Shown here: piece by piece, positions 12,125 to 24,139 of the stretch
Layout of the letters: every line of letters starts with the position of its first letter
Numbering within the stretch: the first letter of the stretch is position 1
Source of the DNA: Pomphorhynchus laevis
Taxonomy: Eukaryota; Acanthocephala; Palaeacanthocephala; Echinorhynchida; Pomphorhynchidae
Length of the DNA: 64,000 nt
Direction of reading: 5' to 3'
Assembly (NCBI GenBank): GCA_012934845.2
Contig: WNNJ02000010.1
Location: 1-64,000, forward strand
Program-made: the position numbers and the translations under genes
Notes under the pieces: model-generated
What the model was told of the DNA's origin: nothing
Databases searched by the model: none
What the model saw: only the letters and a program-made list of their open reading frames with translations

Positions 12125-13310
12125 TATTTATTATTAATTTCAATTAAGCATATTGTGGGTATTTCAGTGAAATGTTCTTCTACATCGGTCGCCATATTAC
12201 CTCGTATTCCTACGTGCTCTAATTATGTTCGCGCAATCTACAATTTGCCAAAACTAATGCTTTTTCGATTAGTGAATCCAAATTTATTCTGAGAAGCTAC
12301 ATACTTAACCCCGAGATTTATTTATCATCCATATTTTGACAAACTCGGTGTCAACAGGCTTATTTTATTAAGAGACTATTGCTGCTTTTAAAATTAGCTC
12401 ATTGATTTCACATAAACGATGGATTACTACAGTTAATAGAGGACATCTTAAAACCAAACTGTCGTAAAGTTTTTGACGGCCCAAATTACTCTAAATATTT
12501 CTCATCTACACAGGGTGTCATGAAGGGCGACCTTCTGAGTCCCACTTTATTTGCGTTCTTCGTAGCGGATATTCCTCGTAAAATTTGTTGTAGAAGCTCG
12601 ATAACGACGGTAATGTATGTGGACGACCTAGCTATTATGTCGACAAGTCTGTCGACATAATGAATGAAAAAGAATCAATTTTTCTCTAATATTTCGCCTA
12701 TTATTTGAAGGCATTTTCAATGTGCACAAATCTAAAGTTTTAAAATTTAGGCGTGAAGGTCCATTAAGGGAAAATGATAAGCTCATTTTAGACTCTCATC
12801 ATCTTGAATTTTGAGGGAATATTACATATATTGGCTTGTAGTTGAATTCTAGATGGCCCTTCACCTCCCATGTCGAGAAAAAGGCTTCGAAGATTACTAT
12901 GGCTACCTCTAGTGTAAGTAATCTGGGTGCTCTGTCACACAACGGTGCTATTAAATACTTTCATGTAATGCTATTGCCAATTTTGGCATACGGTTTACCG
13001 GTAATGTGGTCGAACTTATCCTCTTCAAACTTTGCTCAAATTGACAACTCTCAGAAATTTCAGTGAAATGTTAATCCACATCAGTCGCCATATCGTATTC
13101 CTAAGTGCTCTAATTATTTCGCGGATCTTCAATTTACCAAAAACTAATACTTTTTCGATAAATGAATCTGAATTTATTCTGAATACATCCAAACTTAACC
13201 TTGTGATTTATTTAACACCTATATTTTTACAAACTCGGTGGCATCAGGCTTGTTATATTAAGAGACTTACTATGAAGGCTTTCTATTCATGGTTATCATG
13301 ATAAATTTTG
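12125..13310 (+). mobile_element. degenerate LINE reverse transcriptase with partial duplication
   Basis: Around 12470-12655 the sequence encodes VFDGPNYSKYFSSTQGVMKG, DLLSPTLFAFFVADIP and VMYVDDLAIMSTS, the RT motif B and catalytic-motif-C region of a non-LTR retrotransposon. The tail (HKSKVLKFRREGPL, ILAYGLPVMWSNL) follows to 13310 in several frames with stops. A second copy of the tail (FSEMLIHISRHI-like) lies upstream at 12160-12390, so the order is tail, RT, tail: a rearranged or nested insertion. Clade not determined. Confidence 0.7.
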
Positions 13311-14283
13311 CATTATTAATATTCCAATCCATTTAATCTCCCTTCGATGTAAATGTATATTCTGTAGATTTCCTTGTGCATCCTTACTGCGTGTTTTTTC
13401 TTGTCCACGTTTGTCTAAATTAAGATTAGCTGAGATTGACAAACTAAGCAGATCATGATAATCCACACACCTGTCTAAATTCCTATTGAAGTATTAACAT
13501 GTAGATAACTTATGTGGAATACTTTTTTACTGCCTGTTTACTGACTGCAATTAATCCCTTATCGAAAGGTTACGAGAACTATGTTAGTATAACTATGTTG
13601 TTAGAACATAGTTGTTAGAACTATGTTAATAGTGCATGGATAATAGATTAAAAGCAATGGAAAGTAGGTTAGTAAAAATGATTTATTTTAATCAATTTAT
13701 TTCAAATTTTTTCTGTATTTAGTTTTAATAAAATGCTTTTGTTTTAATAAATTATACTTTTTAGTGTTTAAAACTTTAACAATTTTATCAATCATAAATT
13801 CGTATAATGTATTCATTATTCTAAAATACCTACATGTTTTCAGCTATTCTTACACATTATATTAAGAGGTAAATTCTACATTATTTTATTCGTACGGATA
13901 CAACTTATTTTTAGCATACACTAATTTTTTAACTAAATTTTTTCTTTTACGTCTTCATTCTCATATTTACATTCAATAATTTAATAAATTGATGAATTGA
14001 TAACTTGAATTTAATAATTTTAAAAAATTGATGCTCAATCATAAACCCGATTTTAATTTAATAACAAATATTTCTGAATTGTAATTCGTAGTTTATTTTC
14101 GTATAATTTGTTCTTATGTGAAATTATTTATAATAATATTATATTTGTAATAATTACTAACTAATTTTTTAACTAATTTTGATTATTAATTTATTTTCTA
14201 TAATAATCTGTTAGTTTTCTCTCCTAATTCAATCAAAATATTAAATTAATCTTCTAATTAGATGAAAATTTTTGATAAATTAA
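13311..14283. other. AT-rich noncoding stretch
   Basis: No gene or clear repeat apart from A/T runs and a short ACTATGTT iteration near 13590-13630. Confidence 0.6.
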
Positions 14284-15051
14284 ATCAGCTAACTGAATAT
14301 ACGTATTGTTATATAATTATAAAATAAACAAAACATAATAATGCTAAATCAAAATTTAATAATTAAATAATAAAATTAATAATTGTTTTTAGATTTTCTA
14401 TAATTTAAATCAAGTTAAAAAATAAAAATAAAAAATAAAATTTAAAATAAACGTCATTTTTATGAATTGACTAATAAATAACAGACGTTGTATCAGAATA
14501 AGAATTAGAGGTCATCAGGAGGAACTGCTATGCTATCAGGTTTCGGCCCCTAACTCCTCTACCCAACATAGCAGCGGGGCCAAATACATGCTAATGATGT
14601 ATTTCCTCTGAAATAACTATCTAGTATCTTATTCTAATGCAAAGTATATTATTTATTATCCATCCATAAAAATTTGCCACTTAAGAGTTTAAATTTATTC
14701 TTTATATTATTGTGTTGATTTATATATTTTACTATTTTCTGCTTGATGTTATTTTTATAGTAACCTAGTTTAAAATATGTATCTATTAAATTATTTAAAT
14801 GATTTTGAAGAAAGCCAATATCATTACATATTGTTGCAATTCTTAAAATTTCATTATTTAATGTATTATATTTTATATTATATGGTATGCATGAATGCTC
14901 ATGCAAAAAAAATTTCTTGTAAATTTAAATATGTGATCTATACGATATAAATTAATAGTAGTTTTAGTTAATGTTAATTTAATGTTTATATCTAGATATA
15001 CACCTTCTTTATCATTAATATTGGTTTTGTTATAAAATAACAAAACCAATA
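14284..15051 (-). mobile_element. PLE family P1, 5'-truncated copy
   Basis: Minus-strand copy almost identical to the C-terminal part of the reverse transcriptase at 24.1-25.4 kb, from NKTNINDKEGVYLD onward, plus the full 3' end. The reading frame is split into two pieces (15055-14873 and 14906-14649), so one frame change lies near 14890. It starts abruptly at a perfect 15-bp inverted repeat (15019-15051). High identity to the full copy suggests a recent insertion. Confidence 0.92.
15019..15051. repeat. 15-bp inverted repeat at PLE 5' junction
   Basis: Arms TATTGGTTTTGTTAT and its exact complement are separated by AAA. One arm is genuine PLE sequence (it matches the 24.1-kb copy), the other is an inverted duplicate at the truncation point. 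Confidence 0.9.
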
Positions 15052-16037
15052 ACATTAATATTGGTTAAGCAATACAACAGCTATTAAATCGCATTTAAAT
15101 ATTTAAATGATTTTTAAATATCATATAAACTAAACTTTAAATCTAAAGACGGTAAATTGTTTGATATTTTAGATTCTCATCGCAACTTGCAGCAGCAAAA
15201 TTTTATTATTTTAAGGAAAACGACAAGTGCGAAAAGCCGATCAAAACACAACCCTACAAGCTAATGAGGCATATCAATCTCAGACAGTTAATTTTAATAT
15301 GCAGGCTGAAAATGAAATCAATCAAATTACTATCGTCTACAAACTAGGAAGTTAGTACTTTAATTAGAGTCTTGTATAAGTCTTGATAATTATTAATTAT
15401 TAATTACTTAGTTTATATATTATTATTCAATCAAATTAAAATTTTATAAAATTTCAGCTTTTTTAACTTTTAGTTTTGAATTTAGAAAAATCACATTCGG
15501 ATGTCTGCATGTATACTCTCTCTATCGATACGGATTTACAGATTATTAAATCACGAGTCTACAGGAGATAACATGATAATATAAATAATATTTTATATTA
15601 CATAATATTGTTATTGTACATTAATACAATTTCTCGGAATTTTGAGAAACTCGCTAAGTTGCGAAATTCTTGAAAACATATGTCGAAGGAATAAATGAAT
15701 TAAAACACTTTTCAACAAAATGTCTAGTAGTGTGTAGCTAGAAGTGTGTAGCAATTTGTCGAATGTGCATCCAGGATAAATAGTTATAGTTAAAAGGTAT
15801 CAATTAAGAACGGGTAATAAAACACTAGGAGTGTTTTATTTGAAAAAAATCCGTTGATTAATCAGCATAAATAGTATGCTGATTATAGAATAATATAATA
15901 ATATATTATATTATATAAATAATATATTTATATAATATATTATATAATATATTAATATAATATATTATATAGATTATACTATTATATTATAAATATTAAT
16001 ATCACATAATATAATCTCATATAATAACATATAATAT
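15052..16037. other. AT-rich noncoding stretch
   Basis: No gene recognised. 15890-16030 is an almost pure AT/TATA dinucleotide-like tract. Confidence 0.6.
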
Positions 16038-16330
16038 TCAATGATCAAGAGATCATTAAATCGGTGCTGGTGATCATTTGATGTATTCTTATATTTATTA
16101 TTTAAATTTCGCGTGATCACTCAAGGTGATTTCGCAGCATACATCAGCTGCAGTATAATTCCTTCATTACTTCCAGTTCAATACACCTTGATTCACAGCA
16201 TACAATATTTTAGCCTGCCGTATTGGTATTGTTTGGTCCGCTACTTACGTTCAATGATACACCCGGACTCATTAGAAGGTTGTATACCGCAGTAATTTCC
16301 TTTTGAACACTATATAAACACACAACGTGC
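16038..16330 (-). repeat. SINE family S1 copy
   Basis: Shares with the 3.3-kb and 38.5-kb copies the blocks GATCATTTGATGTATTCTT, ATTCCTTCATTACTTCCA and the hairpin whose loop on the minus strand reads UUCUAAUGAGUCC (arms AUACA/UGUAU). The part beyond about 16320 (tRNA head) is missing. Confidence 0.75.
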
Positions 16331-16339
16331 TGTTTTCAT

Positions 16340-17570
16340 GCTCCAGAATTTTCTCATCGCCCCAAAACTGATGTACACACTCAGATCCACGTCATGCTAC
16401 CAAAGCAGTGTTCTCCAGAATTATGATGTTGCTCTAAGGGACCAACTTGAGAAAGTACTTAACGTGAAATAATAATCATCTAGCTAGCAACAAGCCACCT
16501 TGCTGATAATTCACAGGGGTCTAGGCATTTCAAGCGTAACACACTGCCACACCAGCTTACTTATTGTCTTACCTGACATCGCCATCGGTCGTCCTTGATC
16601 TTCTCTCTACAGAACTTCAAGACTCATTGCTGTTCGGAGCGAAAGATTTTCACGACAATCTTGAACATTGGCACTTAATTAGTAAAAGGCAGATCTCTTG
16701 CTTCCGGCGAGAACAACCAAATGATTGGTTATATCCAATCAACGCCACAGACGCCGAGCATTTGCCTACTTTGGGAACCACGCAAAAAGAATAAAGCACC
16801 CTTCTATTCGAGATGATTGCGCTCGAACTCGCGGCAAGTGCTACCGATGCAATTACTAGAGACCGCCTAATCAGCGTTAAGGCACCCGCTGCTGGAGCAT
16901 TGCTGCAGGCAGTTCCAATGTCCACGACTGGAACTTTGCTCATAGACGAAGTTTTAAGAGTGTCAATCGCCTTACGATTAGGAGCGCCAATATGCCAACC
17001 CCACAAGTGCCATTAAGGTGCAGTCGTTGATAGGCTAGGAACGTAAGGCTTAAGTTGTTTACGTTCCGCTGGCCGTTTTGCCCGTCATTCAATGCTGAAC
17101 AGCATAGTTCAAGATGCGTTAAGAAAAGCTCACGTACCGAGACACCTTGAAACTTCAGGTTTACCTCGCTCCGACGGAAAACGACCGGGTGGCGGCACGG
17201 TGACCCCGTGGGAACGTGAACATTTTGCATGCTGGGACGTGATATGTGTAGATCTACTGTCTCCAAGTCATTTATCTACGGCGTTGTCAGGATCAGGTAC
17301 CGTAGCCACATAATTTGAGGAAAGAAAGAAGAAAAAGTACGAGGCCATCACATCCAGTGGCATTTATTATATACCGATATGTATTGAAACTCTCGGCGAC
17401 TTGGGTAGAGGGTCTACCGTATTTTTTTGACAAGCTTAGTAAGCGTCTCTGCCGTCACTGCGACGATCCTCGCGCAAAGACGTTTTTATTTCAGAGGATC
17501 AACCTGGCTGTGTAAGCCGGCAACGCAGTTTCTATGCTGGGGACGACGAACAGAGACAGTGATCACTTTT
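16340..17570 (+). pseudogene. decayed retroelement C-terminal region
   Basis: Three frames carry blocks of a protein tail found after reverse transcriptases in many animal retroelements: KAPAAGALLQAVPMSTTGT followed by RVSIALRLGAPIC (16813-17016), then a cysteine-containing linker and RFARHSMLNSIV, SDGKRPGGGTVTPW, CWDVICVDLL (17080-17313), then TFLFQRINLAV (near 17500). The blocks are in the expected order, with in-frame stops and frame changes between them. The segment is visibly richer in G+C than its surroundings, which suggests arrival from a different compositional background or a GC-rich element family. No intact RT precedes it. Confidence 0.7.
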
Positions 17571-17760
17571 AACTAATAACCTATAATTTTAATACTAAAT
17601 ATATTAGTATTATGATATATTAATAATATATATTATTAATATATATTAATAGATATTAATATATTAGTATTGTGAGTATAATAATTTGTGTATAATAATG
17701 TTTCCTTTAAAGTTGCGGTTTATTGTTTTTTTCTTCACTACAAATTTTCATAGGACATTT
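17571..17760. other. AT-rich spacer
   Basis: TATTAATATA-type low-complexity sequence between two retroelement remnants; nothing else seen. Confidence 0.5.
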
Positions 17761-18840
17761 TTATAGGACATGCTTAGGATACTGTAAATTATTTATGTTT
17801 TAGAACATATTATCGAAGAAAACATATCAATATTAAATCAAAAACTATTAGAAAGAGAAGATGTTTGGATTAAAACGCTTAATTCCATGTACCCATTAGG
17901 ATTAAATGACGTGGTACAAGGAATTGGCAGAAGTAGTATAGTAAATAATAAACAACTATAGTATAATGATCCGGTTAAACGCAAGGCAAAAAGTCATGAC
18001 GATAAAAAGAATAAGAAAATTAAAGTTAAAAAAATTAAATAAGATATGTATATAAATGAACAATTAGAAATATTATAAATATACAGCATAATAGTCAAAC
18101 TATATTTCATAAACATATGAGATTAATAGGACATGATATTAAAAACTGTAAATTATTTATTTTAGAGAATATTATCGAAGAAAGCATATCAAAATTAAAT
18201 CAAAAACTATTAGAAAAAGAAGATTTTTGGATTAAAACCCTTAATTCCATGTATCCATTAGGATTGAATGACGTGGTACAAGGAATTGGCAGAAGTAGTA
18301 TAGTAAATAATAAACAACTATAGTATAATGATCCGGTTAAACGCAAGTCGAAAAGTCATGACGATAAAAGGAATAAGAAAATTTGAAGTTAAAAAGATTA
18401 AAAAAGATATGTATATAAATGAACTATTAGAAATATTATAAATATACAGCATAATAGCCAAACTATATTTCATAGACATATGAGATTAATAGGACATGAT
18501 ATTAAAAACTGTAAATTATTTATTTTAGGACATATTATCGAAGAAAACATTTCAATATTAAATCAAAAACTATTAGAAAAAGATTTTTGGATTAAAACGC
18601 TTAATTCCATGTACCCATTAGTATTGAATGATGTGGTACAAGGAATTAACAGAAGTAGTATAATACATAATAAACAACTATATTATAATAATCCGATTAG
18701 ACGCAAGGCGAAAAGTCATGACGATAAAAGGAATAAAAAAATTAAAGTTAAAATTATTAATAATTCGTAATAATCCGGTTAGACGCAAGCCATGAAGTCA
18801 TGGCGATAAATGGAATAAGAAAAATAGATTTTAAAAAGTT
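17760..18840 (+). mobile_element. PLE GIY-YIG endonuclease tail, three tandem copies
   Basis: Three consecutive copies with a period of about 363 bp. Each encodes the C-terminal half of a GIY-YIG nuclease as found in Penelope-like elements: HMRLIGHDIKNCKLFIL, then LNQKLLEKEDFWIKTLNSMY, PLGLNDVVQGIGRSS and a lysine-rich end. The FWIKTL..P.GLND pattern is the recognisable family signature. The N-terminal GIY and YIG motifs are absent from all three. Copies 2 and 3 (open frames 18117-18323 and 18480-18770) are most alike. The basic tail after GLND is what would join to the reverse transcriptase if the nuclease is N-terminal, as at 24.1 kb. Confidence 0.82.
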
Positions 18841-19167
18841 AATAATGATCAATTTTTGATAAAGAATTATTGGAGCTGATCAAAAAAACGGGTAAAATTT
18901 TATTGTATATTTCGCTAACCTCTCTTAGCATATTCATAATGACATTATGAAGATTATGATATTATTTTTTCTTTTTTTTTCAAAATGTCATTTTGAAAAA
19001 AGAATATTGTAAAATATTAAATATCAAATAAAATTTTCCTCCTTTATTTCTTTAAGTTGTAAATACTCAAATATCTAACACTAGGTATACTTTTGTTAGT
19101 ACACAGTTGTGTCACACAGTAGTATTTTTGAGTTAATACTTTTGATACATTAATTTTTATTCTTCAG
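18841..19167. other. AT-rich spacer
   Basis: Includes a short T-rich hairpin near 18955-19010 (CAAAATGTCATTTTG); no gene seen. It ends in a pyrimidine-rich run and CAG. Confidence 0.5.
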
Positions 19168-19466
19168 ATGTGGATGATTTGAGTCGCTGGTCTACACGCA
19201 ATTGTTGTGTGGCTGTTTATATGGACTTAAAACAACCGACGTTGTCATTTCATAGTCATTCAAATGTCAATTATCGTGAACGTTCAAATAGAGAACTGTG
19301 TGCAATAGTATGCTTTCGGAAACTTTACGAAAACCGTCCAAAGATAAATGTGTCCTGCCTTTCAAATTTTAGATTCATAAAGCGGTTCACTGCAAGATCT
19401 ATGAACAAATCGTGCTTCAACAATAAAAACTGGATATCGATAGAACAGCTATACATTCAATTCTAG
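19168..19466 (+). CDS. candidate terminal exon, unknown product
   Basis: A pyrimidine-rich acceptor (TTTTTATTCTTCAG) is followed by a 98-codon frame with balanced codon use, ending in TAG. No domain is recognised; the sequence is rich in R, N, S and C. If spliced to the discoidin exon at 9820-9964 the phase fits exactly (one base left there, two bases before the frame here), which has a one-in-three chance of being accidental. It could equally be an isolated open frame. No polyadenylation signal is obvious just downstream. Confidence 0.25.
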
Positions 19467-20039
19467 CTGATAGTCATTGATCTTTGAGTAAACAAGGAGC
19501 TTTGCATATTGATCGTTTTATAAAGTCAATGAAGAATTTCTTTTTGCAGCAATTTAATTTCTTTCGTTAATTTGGTGCAATGAAAATTAAGGATTTGTAT
19601 TTATTAAATTTATGTACTTCAATATTTAAATTTTCTGTACCAAATTACTATTGAAATTGTAAGAAAACATGTTTTATTTGTTAAATGTCTATTACAAAAT
19701 AGTATATTTTTTAAATATTTTTTATTCTCAAATATCGTTACTATATCTTAAGTATGTTAGAGACTGGACTTGGTAATTTGATATCATATTCTGCTCAAAT
19801 AGTGATTAAATAATATGCTAACTTCCTGTATTTATTTTTGACATTAAAGTATAATATTGTTTGTTAGTATTACACGTATTGCTTCTACAATGAACTCTAT
19901 TTTAAGTTTGCCCTATTTAAATAAATAACGATTTTCTTAAATGAATAACAACCAATAGGTAAGATAGGCTTATTAAATACAACGTTAATGTTTTTAAGTT
20001 ATTATTTATTTCAATTTCTTGAAGCAACAGCAATCTTCA
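19467..20039. other. AT-rich noncoding stretch
   Basis: No gene. Contains the left member (19825-19912) of a direct repeat pair that brackets the GC-rich segment at 20040-20335. Confidence 0.5.
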
Positions 20040-20335
20040 GCAATACAAATCACGGCCTCAGGTCCAGTGGGATCTACGCCCGGCCGCACCAGCGCCCCTC
20101 CTTCCGACTGAACCATTCGGGGTCTTTCACCTGCCTATAAGAGTCAAGTCCAGTGGACTATGGTCGGTAATCCCGGGATAAGGAGCTTGAGAGACCTTAG
20201 TCTTTGCTCTGGGGACGTCCTCTAGAGAATAAGAATAATCGCGATATAGCCCAAGTACCCCGAAGGCGCACTTTGGCGTACCCATTCAATGACAGATTTT
20301 AAGCCCGTTTCATGGCCTACCTAGCTAATATATAG
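20040..20335. other. GC-rich insert of unknown nature
   Basis: About 295 bp with strikingly higher G+C than the flanks (CGGCCGCACCAGCGCCCCTC and similar). No frame is open through it on either strand and no rRNA or tRNA structure is recognised. It is bracketed by diverged direct repeats (19825-19912 and 20346-20433, starting near GACATTAAAGTATAAT). A retrocopy of part of an mRNA or an inserted mobile-element fragment would fit. Confidence 0.5.
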
Positions 20336-20433
20336 AGGAAGTACTCATCTATATATTTTTGGCATTAAAGTATAATGTTATTTGTTAGTATTACACATAT
20401 TGCTTCTGCAATGAATTTTATTTTAAGTTGACC

Positions 20434-21751
20434 ACACATTGCTTCCATGCAAGATACTACCTCGCTTGTTCATGTGGGATGCATGTGTATAATGACTAAA
20501 CATCCAATGTAGCAAGATACGTATCCAATTTTATTCCATTTATTATGTGATTTATTCTTTTAAGGAAGGTGTCTGTATTAGGAAAGTGCGAGTTATCCAT
20601 TACAAGTAATTTAACTGTGAATTTCTTACCACCAAATAAATTCAATTGATTCCATTTAATGTAATTTTTAAATTACATAGAAATCAGGGATTGATTAATT
20701 ATATAATTGATATACACATTATATAAGGATTTTTAACATATAATTTTTAAGTGTACACTCACCTACACTCGAATAAAACAACTAGTTTAAATTAGCGGAC
20801 ATTTACTTTGTATTAATATAATATAATAATATATTAATATATTAATATATATTTATTTCTATTTTTCTCATTTATATTTCTCTTATATTTTTTATATTCA
20901 TTTATATTCTATTTAATTCAATTGCCTTTAAAGCTTAGACGACATAATATTAAATTCAATATTATGAATTAAGAAATATAATTAAGAAATTATAATCCAT
21001 TAAGAAATGGATTATATTGTTCTAATTGATATATTGAGACTATATCGAATAATGATTTCCGGTAAGATTACATAAAAATCTGAAGAAAGTATATACTTTC
21101 TCTTAATACTTTAAAAGACTGTAAACCTATCATTCGTTACTGGCAAACGAAAAGGAGGGAAACAAGTTCGGAAGAGAATCGTATCTTAGTAAAATTCCAA
21201 AGACAACATATGAAAAACGTCATCTTATTAGTAGTACAGATTTGCCTGCAAATTTGCAGATAAAAGAATAAGATAAATGATACAAACCTTTTTCCATATT
21301 GAAAGCAAATGTAAAATTGTACAGTTATGAGCTGAAAATTAATGGTTATTGCTTTGTGATGCCTTTTTTACTCTGTTCGGGTGGTTTTGAAGAAAATTAA
21401 AATTTGCCAAACAGGAGGATAGCATGAATAGGGAAAACTGTATATAATGGATTTTAATCCTAATTGGGGAATATTTTACGATTTAGCTGTCAGGAAGAAT
21501 GACAGTTGCAGTGACATTTACTGAAATCGTGTCCAGTATAAAAAGTAAAGTCAATATTGGAAGGAATGCAGAAGCGTATATTTTTAGTATTAAGCAACAA
21601 CAGTTAGTGCTCCAACCGTTAGAGTTGATAACTAACTCTATTGTCGATTTAATCTAAAATACATTAACTTAACGAAGGTGTAGCTCTTCGCTGTGGTACA
21701 TTCGAAAAGAATGAATGTTGAATGATAAACAACAAAAAATTGTTATCGACA
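20434..21751. other. AT-rich noncoding stretch
   Basis: No gene or recognised element. Confidence 0.5.
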
Positions 21752-22504
21752 AATAATTATATTTTAATTCATAAACGAAGATATTCAGATTAGATAGTAC
21801 AATGATATATGCACATGATTAGATAGTACATTTAGGTATTACATCTAAATAGTAACGTGCAACTAAATTACATCTTAAGCTCTTTTCGAAAACTAGAACG
21901 TGTTCAGACCAAAGTCTGGTAGAAAATTCAGATTTATATTTTACTGCTCTACTTCAAAACGAGTAATTGGCTTAAATTATAATTATTTTTAATATTTGAA
22001 TAAACTTTTTTTTGATGCCAATAAAATACGGTGTCACATTTATATAAAAAAGGTGCTTTAATCTCATCTATAAGCCAAGGTAGCGTATCTATACGCTACA
22101 TTTCAGTATTGGTTGACCTCATCAGCTACTGATCCAATACATACTTTTCACGTTATCATCGATAAATAATTATATAAACGATAAATAATTATATTTTAAT
22201 TCATAAACGAAGATATTCAGATTAGATAGTACAATGATATATGCACATGATTAGATAGTACATTTAGGTATTACATCTAAACAGTAACGTGCAACTAAAT
22301 TACATCTTAAGCTCTTTTCGAAAACTAGAACGTGTTCAGACCAAAGTCTGGTAGAAAATTCAGATTTATATTTTACTGCTCTACTTCAAAACGAGTAATT
22401 GGGTTAAATTATAATTATTTTTAATATTTGAATAAACTTTTTTTTGATGCCAATAAAATACGGTGTCACATTTATATAAAAAAGGTGCTTTAATCTCATC
22501 TATA
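21752..22504. repeat. direct duplication (321 bp, offset 432) around a SINE-B
   Basis: 21752-22072 and 22184-22504 are nearly identical; two single-base differences were noticed (aatagtaac/aacagtaac and ggcttaaatt/gggttaaatt). The 111 bp between them hold a SINE-B core on the minus strand (about 22075-22160). The near-identity indicates a recent duplication. Confidence 0.93.
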
Positions 22505-24092
22505 ATGAGATTAAATATCATATTATTTTAATATTTAAAAAAAACTGTTTTTTTTGATGTCATATTTATAAAGACGATAATATTTTTATCATATTTTAGT
22601 ATTTTTAAATATTTCGACATACAAAGCTTTGTGAAACATTTCTTAATAAACACAAAATAATTTTTGGGTCTTGTTTGTTTGGTGCAAGAAGCCGTTTTGA
22701 AATTTTTTTATTTCAAAAAAAAATACTATGTAATGATATGCTTTTAATCTAGAAAAATATTTTGTAGAAATCAGTTAAAGTACTAAAAAAATAATTTTAA
22801 TTATTTTAAAAATTAAAAAATAAATAATTTCACTCGTATAAACAAATATTGCTTGAAATTTTCACGTTCAGACAAGATTACGATTAAAAATATAATTTCA
22901 AGAAACCAAATTGTTCTGAAGAGTATAAACAGTTTTTATTTGAATTCAAATATTTTAGCAAATTATTTAATTTAATTTAAAATTTACGACAAATTTTTAT
23001 AGCATGTCAAATAACAAATATTTATAACATGTGCATATTTTTACATTTTTTAATTTACGACTGTTTTTTAAAAGCAATCGTAAAAATCTATAAACTTAAT
23101 ATGTAGATAAAATCATATGTGTACTTTATTGATACATTATTTAAAAATATTATAACTTGATCTGAAATGACGCTTATTTTAAAAAACCTGTTAAAATTTT
23201 CGAGCTACCCCCTTAAGGTGGTGATGGAGCAAATTATTTACGAAGATGATCGATGTCATCTACAACCTAGCGTCATGCTGAGGCAAGCCATCTTTTCGTT
23301 AGTATTATCGAAGCGTCAATCATTTTCTCAAAAATGTTTCCCCTTATATAAAAGGAAAAACTTTTCCCCTTTTATATTTAAACACTATCAATCCATATTC
23401 TTCATGGAAAGAGGGATTAAGGGTTTATTTTCGAATTACTAAAATATACCCTTAATACCCCTTCTAGGGGGGATTAAAATGTAAATATTTAAGGTTTACA
23501 GTTTAATTTGATGTTTTCAGTGAAATCTATTATTTTACTGTAATTTGTTAATGGATAATTTCACAATGAATTAAACTGACATAAATAAAATCGGGCGAAC
23601 TAACAAAGCAGCAATTGTTTCAAATTTGACTTTTGCTTTTATTGTAAAACATCTAGCAATATGTGATATCAAATATAGTATATCATTAAAACATTTTAGT
23701 TTGATAAATTCCATTAAAATGTTTAAAACTAATACATCTAAGAATAGTATACCAGTATTAATGTCTAAACCGATGATCTACAGATCATCGCATAACAAGG
23801 TCCTTTGAATTTAATTCACATAACAAATATCGATTATTAAGATTACGTCTGCAGACAATAAACACATCATCTCCATAACAGAGCAAATCAACAGCAAAGC
23901 AAAAATATGTAAAAAACAATTTGAAATAATGTTATTATTTATTAATCGATATAACGTTGATATTAAGTAATTTTATGAAATTAGTTAATTTTAATCTTTC
24001 CATAATATAGAATTATTATATAATTCTAATTTATAGAATACAAATAATAATATATAATAAAAATAAAATATATTGTATTTTAAGCTTTTTTA
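22505..24092. other. AT-rich noncoding stretch
   Basis: No supportable gene. Two short frames at 23167-23442 and 23626-23808 lack domains. A CCCCTT/AAGGGG-rich patch occurs at about 23205-23475. Confidence 0.5.
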
Positions 24093-24130
24093 ATAATAAA
24101 GCTTTTTTCATATGCAAAAAGCTTTATTAT
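24093..24130. repeat. 15-bp inverted repeat upstream of PLE ORF
   Basis: Perfect arms ATAATAAAGCTTTTT and its complement around an 8-nt loop, ending 9 bp before the reverse transcriptase start codon. Compare the equal-sized inverted repeat at the 5' junction of the truncated copy (15019-15051). Confidence 0.9.
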
Positions 24131-24139
24131 GATATACTA

